Origin: Vombatus ursinus
Taxonomy: Eukaryota; Chordata; Mammalia; Diprotodontia; Vombatidae
Assembly (NCBI RefSeq): GCF_900497805.2
Contig: NW_020954610.1
Location: forward strand, 35,909,873 to 35,973,872
Reading direction: 5' to 3'
DNA length: 64,000 nucleotides
Part shown: in pieces, positions 53,855 through 64,000 of the stretch
Layout: each line of letters begins with the position of its first letter
How positions within the stretch are numbered: the stretch's first letter is position 1
Notes under the pieces: generated by a model
Seen by the model: the letters and a program-made list of their open reading frames with translations, nothing else
What the model was told of the DNA's origin: nothing
Database searches by the model: none
Translations under genes and position numbers: made by a program

Positions 53855-55252
53855 TGATTATCTGGGACTGAGGCAGACAATTCTAATGAAGGAAAAGGAA
53901 AAAGGGCCTTGGGAAGACTCAATGATACCATTAAGAAAAGAGAGAAAGAACCGTAATCCTACAATATGTTGTTTACAAGAAATACATTTGAAGCAGAGGG
54001 ATACACACAGAGTAAAGGTAAAAGGCTGGAACAGAATACATTATGCTTCAGCTGAAGTAAAAAAAAAAAGCAGGGGCAGCAATCCTGTAAAAGCAAAAGC
54101 AAAAATAGATCTAATTAAAAGAGATAAGGAAGAAAACTACACCCTGCTAAAAGGTACCATAGACAATGAAGTAATATCATTACTAAACATATATGCACCA
54201 AGTGGCATAGCATCCAGATTCTTAGAGGAGAAGTGAAGGGAGTTATAGGAAGAAATAGATAACAAAACTATACTAATAAAGGACCTCAACTTCCCCCTCT
54301 CAGAACTAGATAAATCTAATCACAAAATAAACAAGAAAGAAATTAAGGAGATGAATAGAATGCAAATCAACAACTCTGAGGTACCACATTGCCCTTATCA
54401 GATTGGCTAACATGACAAAACAGGAAAATGATAAATGTTGGAGAAGATGTGGGAAAATTGGAACACTAACGTATTGTTGGAGTTGTGAACTGATCCAACC
54501 ATTCTGGAGAACAATTTGGAACTATGCCCAAAGAGCATAGTTGTGCATACCCTTTGATCCAGCAATAGCACTTCTAGGGTTATATCCCAACAAGATCATA
54601 AAAACAGGAAAAGGACCCACATGTACAAAAATATTTATAGCACCTTTTTTTTGGTGGCAAAGAATTGGAAATTGAGGGGATGTCCATCAATTGGGGATTG
54701 ACTGAACAAGTTGTGTTATATGAATATAATGGAATACTATTGTGCTATAAGAAATGACGAGCAGGCAGACTTCAGAAAAACCTGGAAAGACTTATATGAC
54801 CTAATGCTGAGTGAAATGAGCAGAACCAGGAGAATGTTGTACACAGTAACAGCCACATTGTGGGAAGATTGACTTTAATAGACTTGGCTCTTCTCAGCAA
54901 TGCAAGGATCTAAGACAACTCCAAAAGAATCATGATGGAAAATGCTATCCACATCCAGAGAAAGACTATGGCATCTGAATGTAGATTTAGTATGCAAATA
55001 GCATACTATTTGCTCTCCTGCTCTTTTATGGTTTCATTTCTTCTTTCTCATGGTTTCTCCTAATTGTTCTTTACATCATGACTAATGACAAAATATGCTT
55101 AACATGAATGTATATGTAGAGCCTATATCTAATTGTACACTGTGGGGGGTGGGGAGGGGAAGAAATGGAAAGGGAAAAAATTTAAAACTCAAAATCTTAC
55201 CAAAGTGAATGTTGAAAACTATAAATAAATAAATTAATTATTTAAAAAAGGA
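53855..55252 (+). mobile_element. L1 with a large internal ORF2 deletion
   Basis: The start of ORF2 (frame 53847-54236: NPTICCLQEIHLKQRDTHRV, LLKGTIDNEVISLLNIYAP) runs to about 54362. Without a break the C-terminal part of ORF2 follows from 'gcaaatcaacaactctgagg' to 'gtacacagtaacagccacatt'. Then come the 3' UTR and the tail GTGAATGTTGAAAACTATAA. The RT domain and most of the cysteine-rich region, about 3 kb, are missing. The sequence is otherwise little decayed. Confidence 0.93.
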
Positions 55253-55255
55253 GAG

Positions 55256-56825
55256 AGAGAAGCTGAGCTACAGATGGAACGGCATTGACTATAAAACATA
55301 CTATAATACCCTTAAAGTCTCCATGCTCATGGCCTTATTATGTGACTTAATCAAGAGGGAACATAATAAATCTGGCTTGTGACCATCCTAGAACATCAGC
55401 ACAGGTTGAGTACAGGGAACACATATAGCCATCACGAAAGAGGGAAAGCTTTAAAGAAACAAATTTAATTAGCCCAACATATACTCACCATTCTCTATAA
55501 CCTGCTTCCCATATTTTAAAATAAACTCTCACCTCTGGCTTGGATCATATTTCTTGTACCTGGCCTTCTGAACTTAAGTTGGCTCTTTCTGCTTGTGTTT
55601 GCTTGAGTAGGGGAGGCTCCCCACCCCCCATTTTTAGCCTTATTTCTTAATAGGTGAGAACATCTCCATCAAACAATGAAAAGACCTTGTACTAAAATGT
55701 GAAAAGTTTTTTGAAAGCCATTTAATAAGACAAAATGTGCACACGAGATCTGTTCTAACTGCATGGAGGTATTTCCTTACTTAGCCGCTGGCTCTGATAT
55801 AAAAGCATCGAGTCAACTGCCATGGAAAGGTTTTCCAGAAATTGGAGCAACTATGGCTTTCTAGTACACAGCTAGGGAGAAATCATCTGAGGGGTAAGGA
55901 AAAACTTCACCTTCAGTCAAGGCTCCTCTACCCTCGCCCTTTTTACTGGAAGAAGATGTTCCAGCTTCAAAAGGCTGAAGGATCAGGCGGATCTTGGGCT
56001 TCTCATTTGGATCCTGTCAATAGTGTATACATTATCAGTGTTCACAATATCAGCGCCCCATCAATGAAAGAAAATAATTTCCAGCAACCAAGAGCTTTAA
56101 GTCACCATTTTGCCACATGAGCTAAGAATGAGAATACTTTCTCCTGGATCCTGTACATACTAGTGGAAGAAAAGGTCATTGACATTGTGGTGGGGAGGGG
56201 TGCTTTGTATCAACTTTTTCTATTGTACCATCTTGCTAAATGCCCCTTTCTAAAAGTTTCTTGAGGCTGGCTGACTAAATTGACTTTCAACTGATAATAC
56301 TGGGGTAGGGGTAGGAGGTTATGGGAAGCACACTGGTCAGGGCTCAAGCTGATGGCCTCAGAGGTACATCTAAAGCCCAGCAAAGAGAGATGTAGCTAAC
56401 AAGTTATGGGCACCCAACTGTCAGTGTCAGTGGGAGTTGGAATAAGGTACCCCAGAATGTGTACATAGGCTACAATTTGGATCCAATTGGACCTCCTTTC
56501 TAAGAGGAGATTGCTCCTCTCATCCTAATCCCGCTGTTGGGGTATGCCACAAAGGCGTGGACACATGAGCACACACAAGAACAGGATTGTCCCTTCCTTG
56601 TAGTAAGAGTCTGTGGGCTGGGGACGGGGGCCAGGGAGGGGGGGCATTAGGATTACTATTGATGGCTAGTAAAGGGAAAGCTGTATAAGATATCTTTGTG
56701 TTCTAGGGAAGAAGAGTTGGAAAGAGATGATAAGCTTTGTCTCTGCTTCTGTAAGGGCCCTGTGCTTCTCCTCCTACTTTAAGTGGTACTGAGCTACCTA
56801 GCGTAGCAAGGCCTCTGGGTAGTCA
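55256..56825. other. No recognised feature; possible old LTR at 56.46-56.82 kb
   Basis: The 92-codon frame at 55842-56120 has no domain. 56728-56757 (GATAAGCTTTGTCTCTGCTT then CTGTAAGG) closely resembles a stretch of the solo LTR at 62.6-63.0 kb, so an older relative of that LTR may lie here. Its limits are not visible. Confidence 0.4.
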
Positions 56826-56829
56826 GAGT

Positions 56830-57008
56830 CACAGAATCTGAAATTCAGAGCTGGAAGGAACCTTAGAGATCATATAGTCCAGCTTGTTTGTTTCACAAAT
56901 GAGAACACTTTAGCCCAGAGAATTTGAGTTGCCTAGGGTCATAGGTAAAGCTAGGATTCCAACCTAACTCTTCTGACTCCAAATCCATTGAACTACAGTG
57001 TTTTAGTC
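56830..57008 (-). mobile_element. MIR-like SINE
   Basis: 'agagctggaaggaaccttagag', 'atcatatagtccagcttg', 'cacaaatgagaacactttagcc', 'ctcttctgactccaaatcca'. Confidence 0.8.
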
Positions 57009-57092
57009 ATGGCTATACTGAGTGTGTGGGTGGCCAGTTAAGCTTTGAATTTACTCAATGAGTCTGGTAGATTGTCTATTTTTCAATAGAGG

Positions 57093-57217
57093 TATCAGTC
57101 AATTCAATTTAACAAGCATTTATTAAACTCAGCTCAGGACATTTCACTAAGTGCTACAGATAGAAAAAAAAATGAGATTCTCTTCTTTCTAGTTTATATT
57201 CTATTAGGTCTCGATAA
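57093..57217 (-). mobile_element. L2 3' end
   Basis: 'caatttaacaagcatttattaa', 'acatttcactaagtgctac', 'agtttatattctattaggtc'. Confidence 0.65.
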
Positions 57218-57239
57218 TCTTGCTAGTCATGTTATTGAG

Positions 57240-57745
57240 GCAACTAAGTATCAAAGTAAATAAAACACTAGATTTATAGTCAGGAAAAGACATGAGTTCA
57301 AATACTGCCTCAGTTATTTACTAGCCACAAAACCCTGGTTATGGGACAAATAGGTGGCCTGGTGGGTAGAGTGATGGGCCTGGAGTCAGGAAGCCATCTT
57401 CCTGAGTTCAACTCTGGCCTCAGACACTTACTAGCTGTATGAACCTAAGCAAGTCACTTAACCCAGTTTGCCTCAGCTTCCTCATCTGTAAAATGAGCTG
57501 GAGAAGGAAATGCCAAACAACTTGCATATCTTTGCCAAGAAAACCCCAAATGGGGTCATGAAGATTCAGACACAACTGAAAAGACTGAATAACATCAACA
57601 ACCCTACGCAACTCACATTCTCAAAAACTCAGTTTCCTCAGTTTCCCCTCCTCAGTGGGGATAGTGATGGCACCCACTCACAGGGCTGTTATGAGGCTCA
57701 AATGTAATAATGTGTGCAAAGTACTCTGCAGACCTTAAAGTGAGA
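57240..57745 (+). mobile_element. MIR-like SINE split by a MAR1 insertion
   Basis: The left part 57240-57341 has 'agacatgagttcaaatactgcc' and 'tactagccacaaaaccctgg'. The right part 57600-57745 has 'aaactcagtttcctcagtttcc', 'agggctgttatgaggctcaaa' and 'cagaccttaaagtgagatac'. The order is that of one SINE. Confidence 0.8.
57342..57598 (+). mobile_element. MAR1-type SINE
   Basis: Full sense copy: GGGACAAATAGGTGGCCTGG, 'cctgagttcaactctggcctcag', GAGCTGGAGAAGGAAATGCC, GGGGTCATGAAGATTCAGAC, ending in ACATCAACAACC. Nested in an older SINE. 'aaccct' lies on both sides. Confidence 0.93.
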
Positions 57746-57800
57746 TACAAAGTGTTCCAAAAGTCTTAAAGAAGTTTTAAGTTGTAATATTAATTAATAG
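57746..57800. mobile_element. Mariner-like terminal fragment
   Basis: GTGTTCCAAAAGTCTTAAAG then AAGTTTTAAG resembles the terminal repeat of mariner-type elements. No second end was found. Confidence 0.35.
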
Positions 57801-57970
57801 CTATATTGTTGCTGCTATGGCTGCTGCTGCAGCAGTTTTGCTAGTCAATTATAATCTTCAGGTTTTAACATACGCCACAAGGAGATATGAGAGAAGGACT
57901 ATTTTAATAGACATTTAATTTTGCTTTAAAAAAAAAAAAAGACTGGTTTTTGGTTTTTTTTTTTTGCATT

Positions 57971-58028
57971 GCTCTGTTGTCCTGACTATTTAAAATCAAA
58001 CTACTTTAAATAGTCAGGGCAACAGAGC
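57971..58028. other. Near-perfect 24-bp-arm hairpin
   Basis: The left arm 57971-57994 (GCTCTGTTGTCCTGACTATT then TAAA) pairs with 58005-58028 at 23 of 24 positions. The single mismatch (G-T to G-C) still allows a G-U pair in RNA. The loop is 10 nt (ATCAAACTAC). It could be a short palindromic transposon or a pre-miRNA-like fold. Confidence 0.85.
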
Positions 58029-58760
58029 AAATCAGTCATTAAGTTGGGCCGTTAAGTCATAACACAAATTGTAAGCTATGGCTTTCCTTCAGCTTGCCAA
58101 ACTTTACAGATTCCCATGTGGTGCATTTAAGAGACCATTCTTCTATCTATAACTTTTCAGCAATGACAAAAATTGATAGTATTGTTTTGTTGATTCCATT
58201 TTATGCTAATCAGTTGGAAAATATTCTTTTCAAGGTGGGGGGTGGTGGTTGACATCTGTTTTCAGTGATGTCAACCATAAATATCTTTAGTGTGGAGTAT
58301 AATGCTGTAGTAACAAAGTAGTGTATTATTAAAAAAAAACTAACAGGGATTTTTGAGTCACTCCCTATTATTGTGTTTTATTTATAGCCTTTGGGACTCA
58401 TACACAGGAAAAGCAGTGGACATAAGGAGGCAAATGTACTACTAAGGAAAATATATCAAGATCATTACTATGGAACTTGACATTGAGCCATTCTCCTAGT
58501 CCTTGCAAGATCATGGGTGAAACATAAGTCTTCCTTTTAGTAGTAAAGCATTTTCCTGACTCCAGCCCCAGCATCCATCCAGTTCCACACTTAGCTGCCC
58601 CAACCCTTTGCAGATTGGCAATTGACAGTAATTTATAGATTTGCCTGGGAGCACATTGAGATGTTGTCATTTGTACCTGGTCACTTGGTCACCCAGTCAG
58701 TACTTAAACCCTTATTTTCTTGTTTCCAGGGACCACTCATCCACTTTGCCATTTGGCTTC
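58029..58760. other. No recognised feature
   Basis: No supported gene or repeat. The 90-codon minus-strand frame (58398-58670) has no domain that I recognise. Confidence 0.4.
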
Positions 58761-58764
58761 CTGC

Positions 58765-58925
58765 TCCAAGTATTATTATTCCTATTTTATAGTCGAGGAA
58801 ACTGAGGCTGAAAGAAGTTAAGTGATTTTCCTGAAGTCACAAGGTAGTTGTAACTGAAGCAGGATCTGAATACAATTCTTCCTGACCCCAAATCCAACTT
58901 TCAATACACTATACAAGGCTGTCTT
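58765..58925 (-). mobile_element. MIR SINE
   Basis: 'ttttatagtcgaggaaactgagg', 'gattttcctgaagtcacaagg', 'aattcttcctgaccccaaatcc'. Confidence 0.8.
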
Positions 58926-59059
58926 TGTAGTTCAATATTTATACATGGAATTTCACAAAAATCCTATGTATGTGCAGGTAAACAAGAGAAAACAACTTGA
59001 AGTCCATGAGTGAGTTTTACTGGTGACATTTTACTTTCCTACTTTTCTGTTGGTCTCCT

Positions 59060-59240
59060 TGAAAGTGTGTCAGATTTAGATTTAGAGGACCTGGGTTCAA
59101 ATCCCAGCTCTGCCAATTACTAGTTTTGTCACCATGGAGAAGACACACAACCTCTCTGGTCCTTAGTTTTCTCATCTCTAAGTTGAGGGGGTTGGCCTAG
59201 ACCTCTCTGGTCCCATTAAACTCAAAAGCTATGATGCTGT
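59060..59240 (+). mobile_element. MIR SINE
   Basis: 'gaggacctgggttcaaatccc', 'agctctgccaattactag', 'tagttttctcatctctaagttg', 'gacctctctggtcccatt'. Confidence 0.85.
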
Positions 59241-60020
59241 CACCCTGGTTAACGAAACCTCATAGAAATCTCTCTCCCCAGCTTTACTTATGCACACTGG
59301 GCAGCAATGCTGTATTCTTTTTTTGAATAGGCTGCATACTTTATTTGTGAGATTAAAGTTATGGCCTAAAACAGTATTTCCTCCCTACTAGCCCAAACAG
59401 CAAAAATATGTCCTAGAGTTGGGAGCACACTGTGTTAAGAGTGTAATTGGAGACTTGCCTGTGGGTTCAGAAACACTTTCTGTGTTTTTAGAGAGGGCCT
59501 AGGAAGCAGCAGGGGCCTACTACCCATGAATGTGGGCCTGGTGGTGGCATTTATCAGGTCTGCTTCATGGAGCCCATCCAACCGCACAAGGGGCTCCAGT
59601 TCTGTGTCTGTGCCAAGTGAGCAGCAGGGCCACGTTCATAAGCCCCCTGAGCGTTGCTTTGAGTTCATAGACCCCAGTACAAAATAAAACATATCCAATA
59701 GCACTGCTTATTCTTCCAGGTATCATTTATGTGGCCATCACAATTGTAAGTACAAAGAGGGTCTCACTAAACAGGGCTTTCTTTGCATAGCTATTCTTGA
59801 TTGAGTAAGGGAATTTTATGCCTTAGGCTTCTTGTCAAAAATACCCATATTTCCCCACCTCCCCAAGCAATTGTTGGTTGAAGGATTTCTAAAGCAAGAC
59901 TGATGTTATAAAAATAAAATGTGACACAGAGGACTCCTAGGAGAGAATATTGTGTATGTTATTCTTAGGCTTAACTTCCATAATATATGGAAGTTCACTA
60001 TGATATAATGAAACTAGCCT
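59241..60020. other. Unassigned; GC-richer block at 59.49-59.69 kb
   Basis: 59490-59690 is GC-richer than its surroundings and ends in AAATAAAAC, but no frame of useful length survives and I recognise no protein. See findings. Confidence 0.35.
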
Positions 60021-60024
60021 TCTT

Positions 60025-60342
60025 TCCTTTCCTACCACATAACAATCTACTCTTTGCCTTTGAACTGACTGTTCCCCATGCCTCAGCTCAAATCTCAGCT
60101 TCTCAAACAGGCCCTTCCCTTCTCCACTTTCACTCCCCTAATGTTAGTGCCTTCCCTCTGAGATTACCTTCCATTTACACCATATCCATCTTGTATATAC
60201 ATAGTTATTGCATGTTATCTGCCCACTAGAATGTGAGCTCCTTGAGGGCACAAATAACATTTTTTTTTTTACTTACTTGCATCCCTAGCATTCAGCACAG
60301 TACCTGGCATATAATTAGAACTTAACAATGCTTTTTTACTTC
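60025..60342 (+). mobile_element. L2 3' region
   Basis: 'ctgttccccatgcctcagctc', 'agtgccttccctctgagatt', 'ccactagaatgtgagctcct', 'tgagggcacaaataac', 'cacagtacctggcatataatt'. The 80-codon frame is L2 sequence. Confidence 0.9.
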
Positions 60343-60411
60343 AGTTTTTATATTATCAGATGCAGAAATTATATCTGATCTTTATACTTCTATTTATTTT
60401 TCTTTTTCAAA

Positions 60412-61560
60412 AGGAAGGTGGAGGAGGAGCCAAGATGGAGAAGTAGCAGGAAATGCAGTAAGCTCTGTACCACAAAACTCCAAACAGATCTAGAAAACAC
60501 ACCAGAGGATATCCTGGTGGAGAAATCCAACAAGAAGTCACAATGATAAAATGTGTCCCCTCTGAAATCTATTACTATTAGAGGTCATAGAACAAGTCCA
60601 ATTAGACAGAAGACTGGACAGTGGTTCTGTTATATCCTGAGGGGTTTAAAAGTGACATTGAAATTGAAGGAAAGTGGAAAACTTTGGAAGGGGAGGGAAG
60701 GAAAAAAGGGGCTAGAGAAAACTATCTCACTCAATTGGGGTATACAAGTAGAAATCTATACAAAGAGGGTGAGTGAGTGGCCGATATTTGAATCTCACTC
60801 TCATCTGAGTTCATCAAAGGATGGAAAAATACACACAAATACACACCTGAATTCTGAGTTCGGGACAGAAATACATTTCCTTTAACAGGGAAATAGAGGG
60901 AAAGAGGGAAAAGAAGAAAAGGGAATTGAAAAAAAAAAAGGTAGATTAAGGGAGGGATTAGTCCTAAACAAAACAAATCCTAATTCAGGATGTGCAAAAG
61001 TATTTCTAATTCTTTTTGTGGTGATAAAGAATTATAAACTGAAGATGCACCATTTAATTGGTGGAAAGGCTGAACAAATTATGGTATATAAATATAAGAG
61101 AATATTATTGTGTTGTAAGAAATGAAAGGGATTGTTTCTGAGAAACCTGAGAAGATTTGTATGAACTGATGAAGAGTGAAGTGAACAGAACTAGGACAAC
61201 AATTTATACAAAGATAATAATATTGTAAAATCTAAACTTTGAAAGACTTAAGAACTCTGATCATCATAATTACTAACCATAGTTGTAGAAGGGTAAAGAT
61301 AAAACATGCTACCTGCCTCCTGATCGAGGTCAAAGATTCGAAGTAAAAAAAAAAGATGTATTTTTTAAACAAGGTCAATGTAGAAATTTGTTTTACTTGA
61401 CTCTTTTTCAGTTGGTAAGAGAGAGGGTTAAAGGAAAAAGCTATATTTTCACTTAATGAAAAAAATTTAATTGAAAAAAGAGGACTCAATCTGGAGGAGG
61501 GGTTGAAATGACTATAATATGAAGACAAAAATACTAATAAAATATAATTTTTTAAAAATT
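60412..61560 (+). mobile_element. Internally deleted L1 with preserved 5' end
   Basis: It starts GGAGGAGGAGCCAAGATGGA, the L1 5' end with a YY1-like CAAGATGG word. After a short 5' UTR part it passes into about 400 bp of purine-rich sequence resembling the 3' UTR/inter-ORF type. The ORF2 C-terminal part follows from about 60990 ('atggtatataaatataagag', 'aacagaactaggacaac'), then a 3' UTR to an A-rich end. Both ORFs are essentially missing. Older than the 54-kb copy. Confidence 0.65.
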
Positions 61561-62578
61561 GTGTATGAAGTCATGAGTATTTTTAAAATCTGAAAAGGAA
61601 GACAATGGGAGATTTTACAGAGAAAAATGTCAATTGTCTTTAAAGTGCTCACGTGTCGTTGAGGGATATGAATTCCTGAGAAAGCATATGGCAAACCTTG
61701 TAAGCAGAGAGGAAAAATTTGGCCTGGCCAGGTGGGAAGCAGAGCTCAGAGCTGCTGAGAGAGCTTTGTACTAAAACTGGGGGGTTAGTGAGAGAAAGTG
61801 TCAGATGATTTGATCCAGAATAAAAGAGCTTAAAGGAATCTATCAGAAAAGCCTTAGGAACAAGGACAGGAGATAGAATGGAAAAAGGAAGCACAGAAGA
61901 AGGAGAATAGAAGCTGGGGTAGCTGTGGGAGGCTCAACTCAAAAAAACTAAGTGCCCATAACCAAGAAAAATACCGTCAGATTTCTTTTGGACAGAGTTG
62001 AGAATAATAGCAGTTGAAGTGATGTGAAGGTGGCTATGTGGACTAGTTTCAACCTGAATGCTCCAAATAGAACTGAAAAAAAATATCTCCATACCCCAGA
62101 GCTCTAGGAGCCTGCAGAGAGAGATGAGCCTAGGCCTAGAGTTGGGTGTATGAAAAATTAGCAAGAATAGTTAGCAGGGGCCTGGAAGAGGAGGGACATA
62201 TAGACTGGAATGGATCTACAAACTATAAATGGGGAGAGTGAAAAGTAGCATTTGGGAAGGACTGTTGAATGTTTGAAACCTGTACCAAGCTGCCTGGGTA
62301 CGTAGAGGGTCAGTCTACAGTGCCAAAAGCAAAAGCATTCCAATGCGAGATCACCTGCCCTGTTGAAAGCAGAAATATTCCAGCAACAGAAACATCAGAC
62401 CAGAGATAGTGATCCCTTAGCAGGTGGTTGGATTGGAGGGACAGACATGCAATGAGACTGTGACATAAAACTCAGGGTAAAGTATGGGGTTTTGAAAGAG
62501 AAATGACAGGGAAGGAACAACTGGGGCTGACAGAGGTACCTTTCCCTGTGCCAGTGAAGGTATTAGATTTAGGATAGA
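61561..62578. other. No recognised feature
   Basis: About 1 kb. Several minus-strand frames of 61-81 codons have no domain. 'aaatattccagcaacagaaac'-type words are too weak to assign. Confidence 0.4.
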
Positions 62579-62580
62579 CA

Positions 62581-63435
62581 GTCAATCAACAAGCATGTAT
62601 TAAGTGTTTACTATGTGCCAGGCACCGTGTTAAGTGCTGGGTGTAGAAAATGTGGTTGGGAATATTGCTTGTGCATATCACTCATCAGGGTGTGGATAAG
62701 TTCCCAAAGCCCCTCGATGAGTAGCTGCTGGGGTACTGACAGCTGTAGGCTGCTGCATAACACAAATGTCGGGAAATGGAGATGTAATTAGGGGCAGAGA
62801 CTCATGTGGGGGGGAATCAGGAGCTCTGGATAGGCTGTAAACCCTGCATTACCCAGCCAATGGGGAAACAGGGGAGGGAACTGCGATTAGGAACTAGGGA
62901 TAAAAAGCTTTGCTCTTGCTTCTGTAAGGTGTGCCCATACTTGGGACACCTGGCCTTGCTAGGCCATTGATAAAAAGTTCTTGTTGGTTTTTTTTTTCCC
63001 CTGGGTTCACCAATAGCTTCTTGAACTTTTGCTGCTTACACTGGGGATACCAAGAAAGGCAAAAGCAGTCTCTACCCTCATGGAGTTCACATTATAGTGG
63101 GGGAAACAATGTGCAAAAAAAGATAAATAAAGGGTAGATGAGAGGTCATTTCAGAGGGGAAGCACTAGTATTATGGGGGACTGAGAAAGTCTTCTTGCAG
63201 AAGGCAAGATCTTAGCTGAGACTTGAAGGAAGCTAGGAAAACCAGGAGGTGGAGGTGAGGAAGAAGAGAATTCCAGGCTTAGATGACAGCTAGTGAAAAT
63301 GTACTCAGAAAATGGAGTGTCTTGGGAGAGCAACATCAAGGAAGTTACTGGATTGCAGAGTACATGGAGGGGAATAAGGCATAAGAAAACTGCAAAAGTC
63401 AGAAGGGGTCAGATTATGAAGACCTTTGAAAGTCA
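62581..63435 (-). mobile_element. L2 3' region, split by a solo LTR
   Basis: 62581-62641 ('gtcaatcaacaagcatgtatt', 'ctatgtgccaggcaccgtg') and 63041-63435 ('ctggggataccaagaaaggc', 'ctaccctcatggagttcaca', 'gagacttgaaggaagctag', 'agaattccaggcttagatg') are consecutive parts of one antisense L2. The right part continues unusually far, about 390 bp. Confidence 0.85.
62642..63040 (+). mobile_element. Solo LTR of an endogenous retrovirus (fossil)
   Basis: A 399-bp block begins TGTAGAAA and ends GCTTACA (inverted termini TGTA/TACA). CTGGG occurs on both sides (62637-62641 and 63041-63045), a perfect 5-bp target duplication inside an L2. Promoter-like order in plus orientation: CCAAT at about 62858, GGGATAAAAAGC (TATA-like) at about 62898, and GATAAAAAG (poly-A-like) at about 62968, then a pyrimidine run. 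No internal viral sequence is present. Family not recognised. Confidence 0.85.
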
Positions 63436-63442
63436 ACTAGAG

Positions 63443-64000
63443 CAGGGCTTCTTAAACTTTTTCCACTCACAATCCCTTTTCACCTGAGAAATTTTTACAC
63501 AACCCTGGGTATATAGGTATATAAAATATAGGCATACAAATCAAACATTTACTGATAATAAATCATAAAGAAATTTATTTTAAAGCAATTCTTTGGCATA
63601 TGTAGAATTTTACTATTTATTAAAGACAAAAGCAAATTTGCATACTAATAAGATGGATGTGCTTGTTTGTTTTTACATAAAGAATTAAATCTTGGCAGAA
63701 TATTTGATAATGCAGGACATAGAGCATCTTCAACGTTTTTCAGAGTAGATAGATATTTTGATTTTATAATCATCAATGCTGAGAATGCCATTTTGCATAA
63801 ATATGTAGTACAAAATGGCAGAAGTATGTTTAGGGCTATTTTGGAAATTTTTGGAAATTCTGTCCTAATCCCAAGCCAAAATTAATTTAATGATTTTGTG
63901 CGTCCAGTAAAAACACTGCAATTCATAACATACAATAGTCTTGAATCTGAGCTGAGGTGTTTCTGGCAGCGTTTTGTTGGTGTTTTGTGGAATGATGGCA
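63443..64000 (+). mobile_element. hAT-like DNA transposon, cut by the window edge
   Basis: It starts CAGGGCTTCTTAAACTTTTT then CCACTC, a hAT-type terminus, directly after the L2. AT-rich sequence follows to the window end. Frames of 64-72 codons in it show no transposase motif. The second end lies outside the window. Confidence 0.5.

Noticed and set aside
1-64000. CRISPR arrays, operons, ribosome-binding sites, tRNA genes
   Set aside because: The repeats are interspersed vertebrate transposons. The tRNA-like words are SINE heads without a foldable full tRNA, and no regular spacer-repeat array exists.

Overview
The window is AT-rich, repeat-dense, intron-scale vertebrate DNA, and its repeats point to a marsupial. 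There are many tRNA-headed marsupial SINEs (MAR1-type with an RTE-derived tail, and a shorter WSINE1-like type), marsupial-style L1 3' ends, an RTE-clade LINE, L2 and CR1/L3 fossils, MIR/Ther1 SINEs and hAT/Tigger-like DNA transposon remnants. Two WSINE1-like copies with perfect target-site duplications suggest recent SINE activity, which would fit an Australian marsupial, but I cannot fix the species. All repeat family names come from memory of consensus sequences, without a database search.

I see no multi-exon host protein gene, no rRNA or tRNA gene and no CRISPR. Three processed copies of host mRNAs are present. (1) A LARP6-like pseudogene lies on the minus strand at 19493-20780, with La motif, RRM and SUZ-C traces plus AATAAA and a poly-A tail. 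(2) A broken polyubiquitin (UBC) pseudogene lies at 29875-30420 with three shortened ubiquitin units and a recognisable UBC 3' UTR. (3) A BANF1 retrocopy at 41190-41996 has an uninterrupted 89-codon reading frame, a poly-A signal, a poly-A tail and probable target-site duplications. It is the only full-length host protein frame in the window.

Layout. 1-7.7 kb: a HAL1-like (ORF1-only L1) 3' end, a hAT remnant, L2/CR1/MAR1 pieces, an antisense L1 and an L1 ORF1 split by a MAR1. 7.7-19.5 kb: SINE/L2 fragments, a Tigger-like element, a 320-bp unclassified repeat present twice (the second copy inside an L1) and a small hAT. 19.5-30.4 kb: the LARP6-like pseudogene, L1 pieces, a mostly unassignable stretch (21.6-25.5 kb), two opposed L1 segments and the UBC pseudogene. 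30.7-38.0 kb: a nest of L1/HAL1 5' half, inserted L1 3' end, near full-length RTE LINE and another L1 with a young SINE. 38-49 kb: the BANF1 retrocopy, an antisense L1 with a 12-bp target duplication, and SINE/L2 fragments. 49-55.3 kb: a solo LTR inside a CR1/L3, an L2 split by a SINE and an L1, and an L1 with a large internal deletion. 55.3-64 kb: a striking 24-bp-arm hairpin, an internally deleted L1, a solo LTR inside an L2, and the start of a hAT element running off the edge.

There is no evidence here of a coordinated gene system. The interest lies in the retrocopies, the nested insertions, the hairpin and the unclassified repeats.
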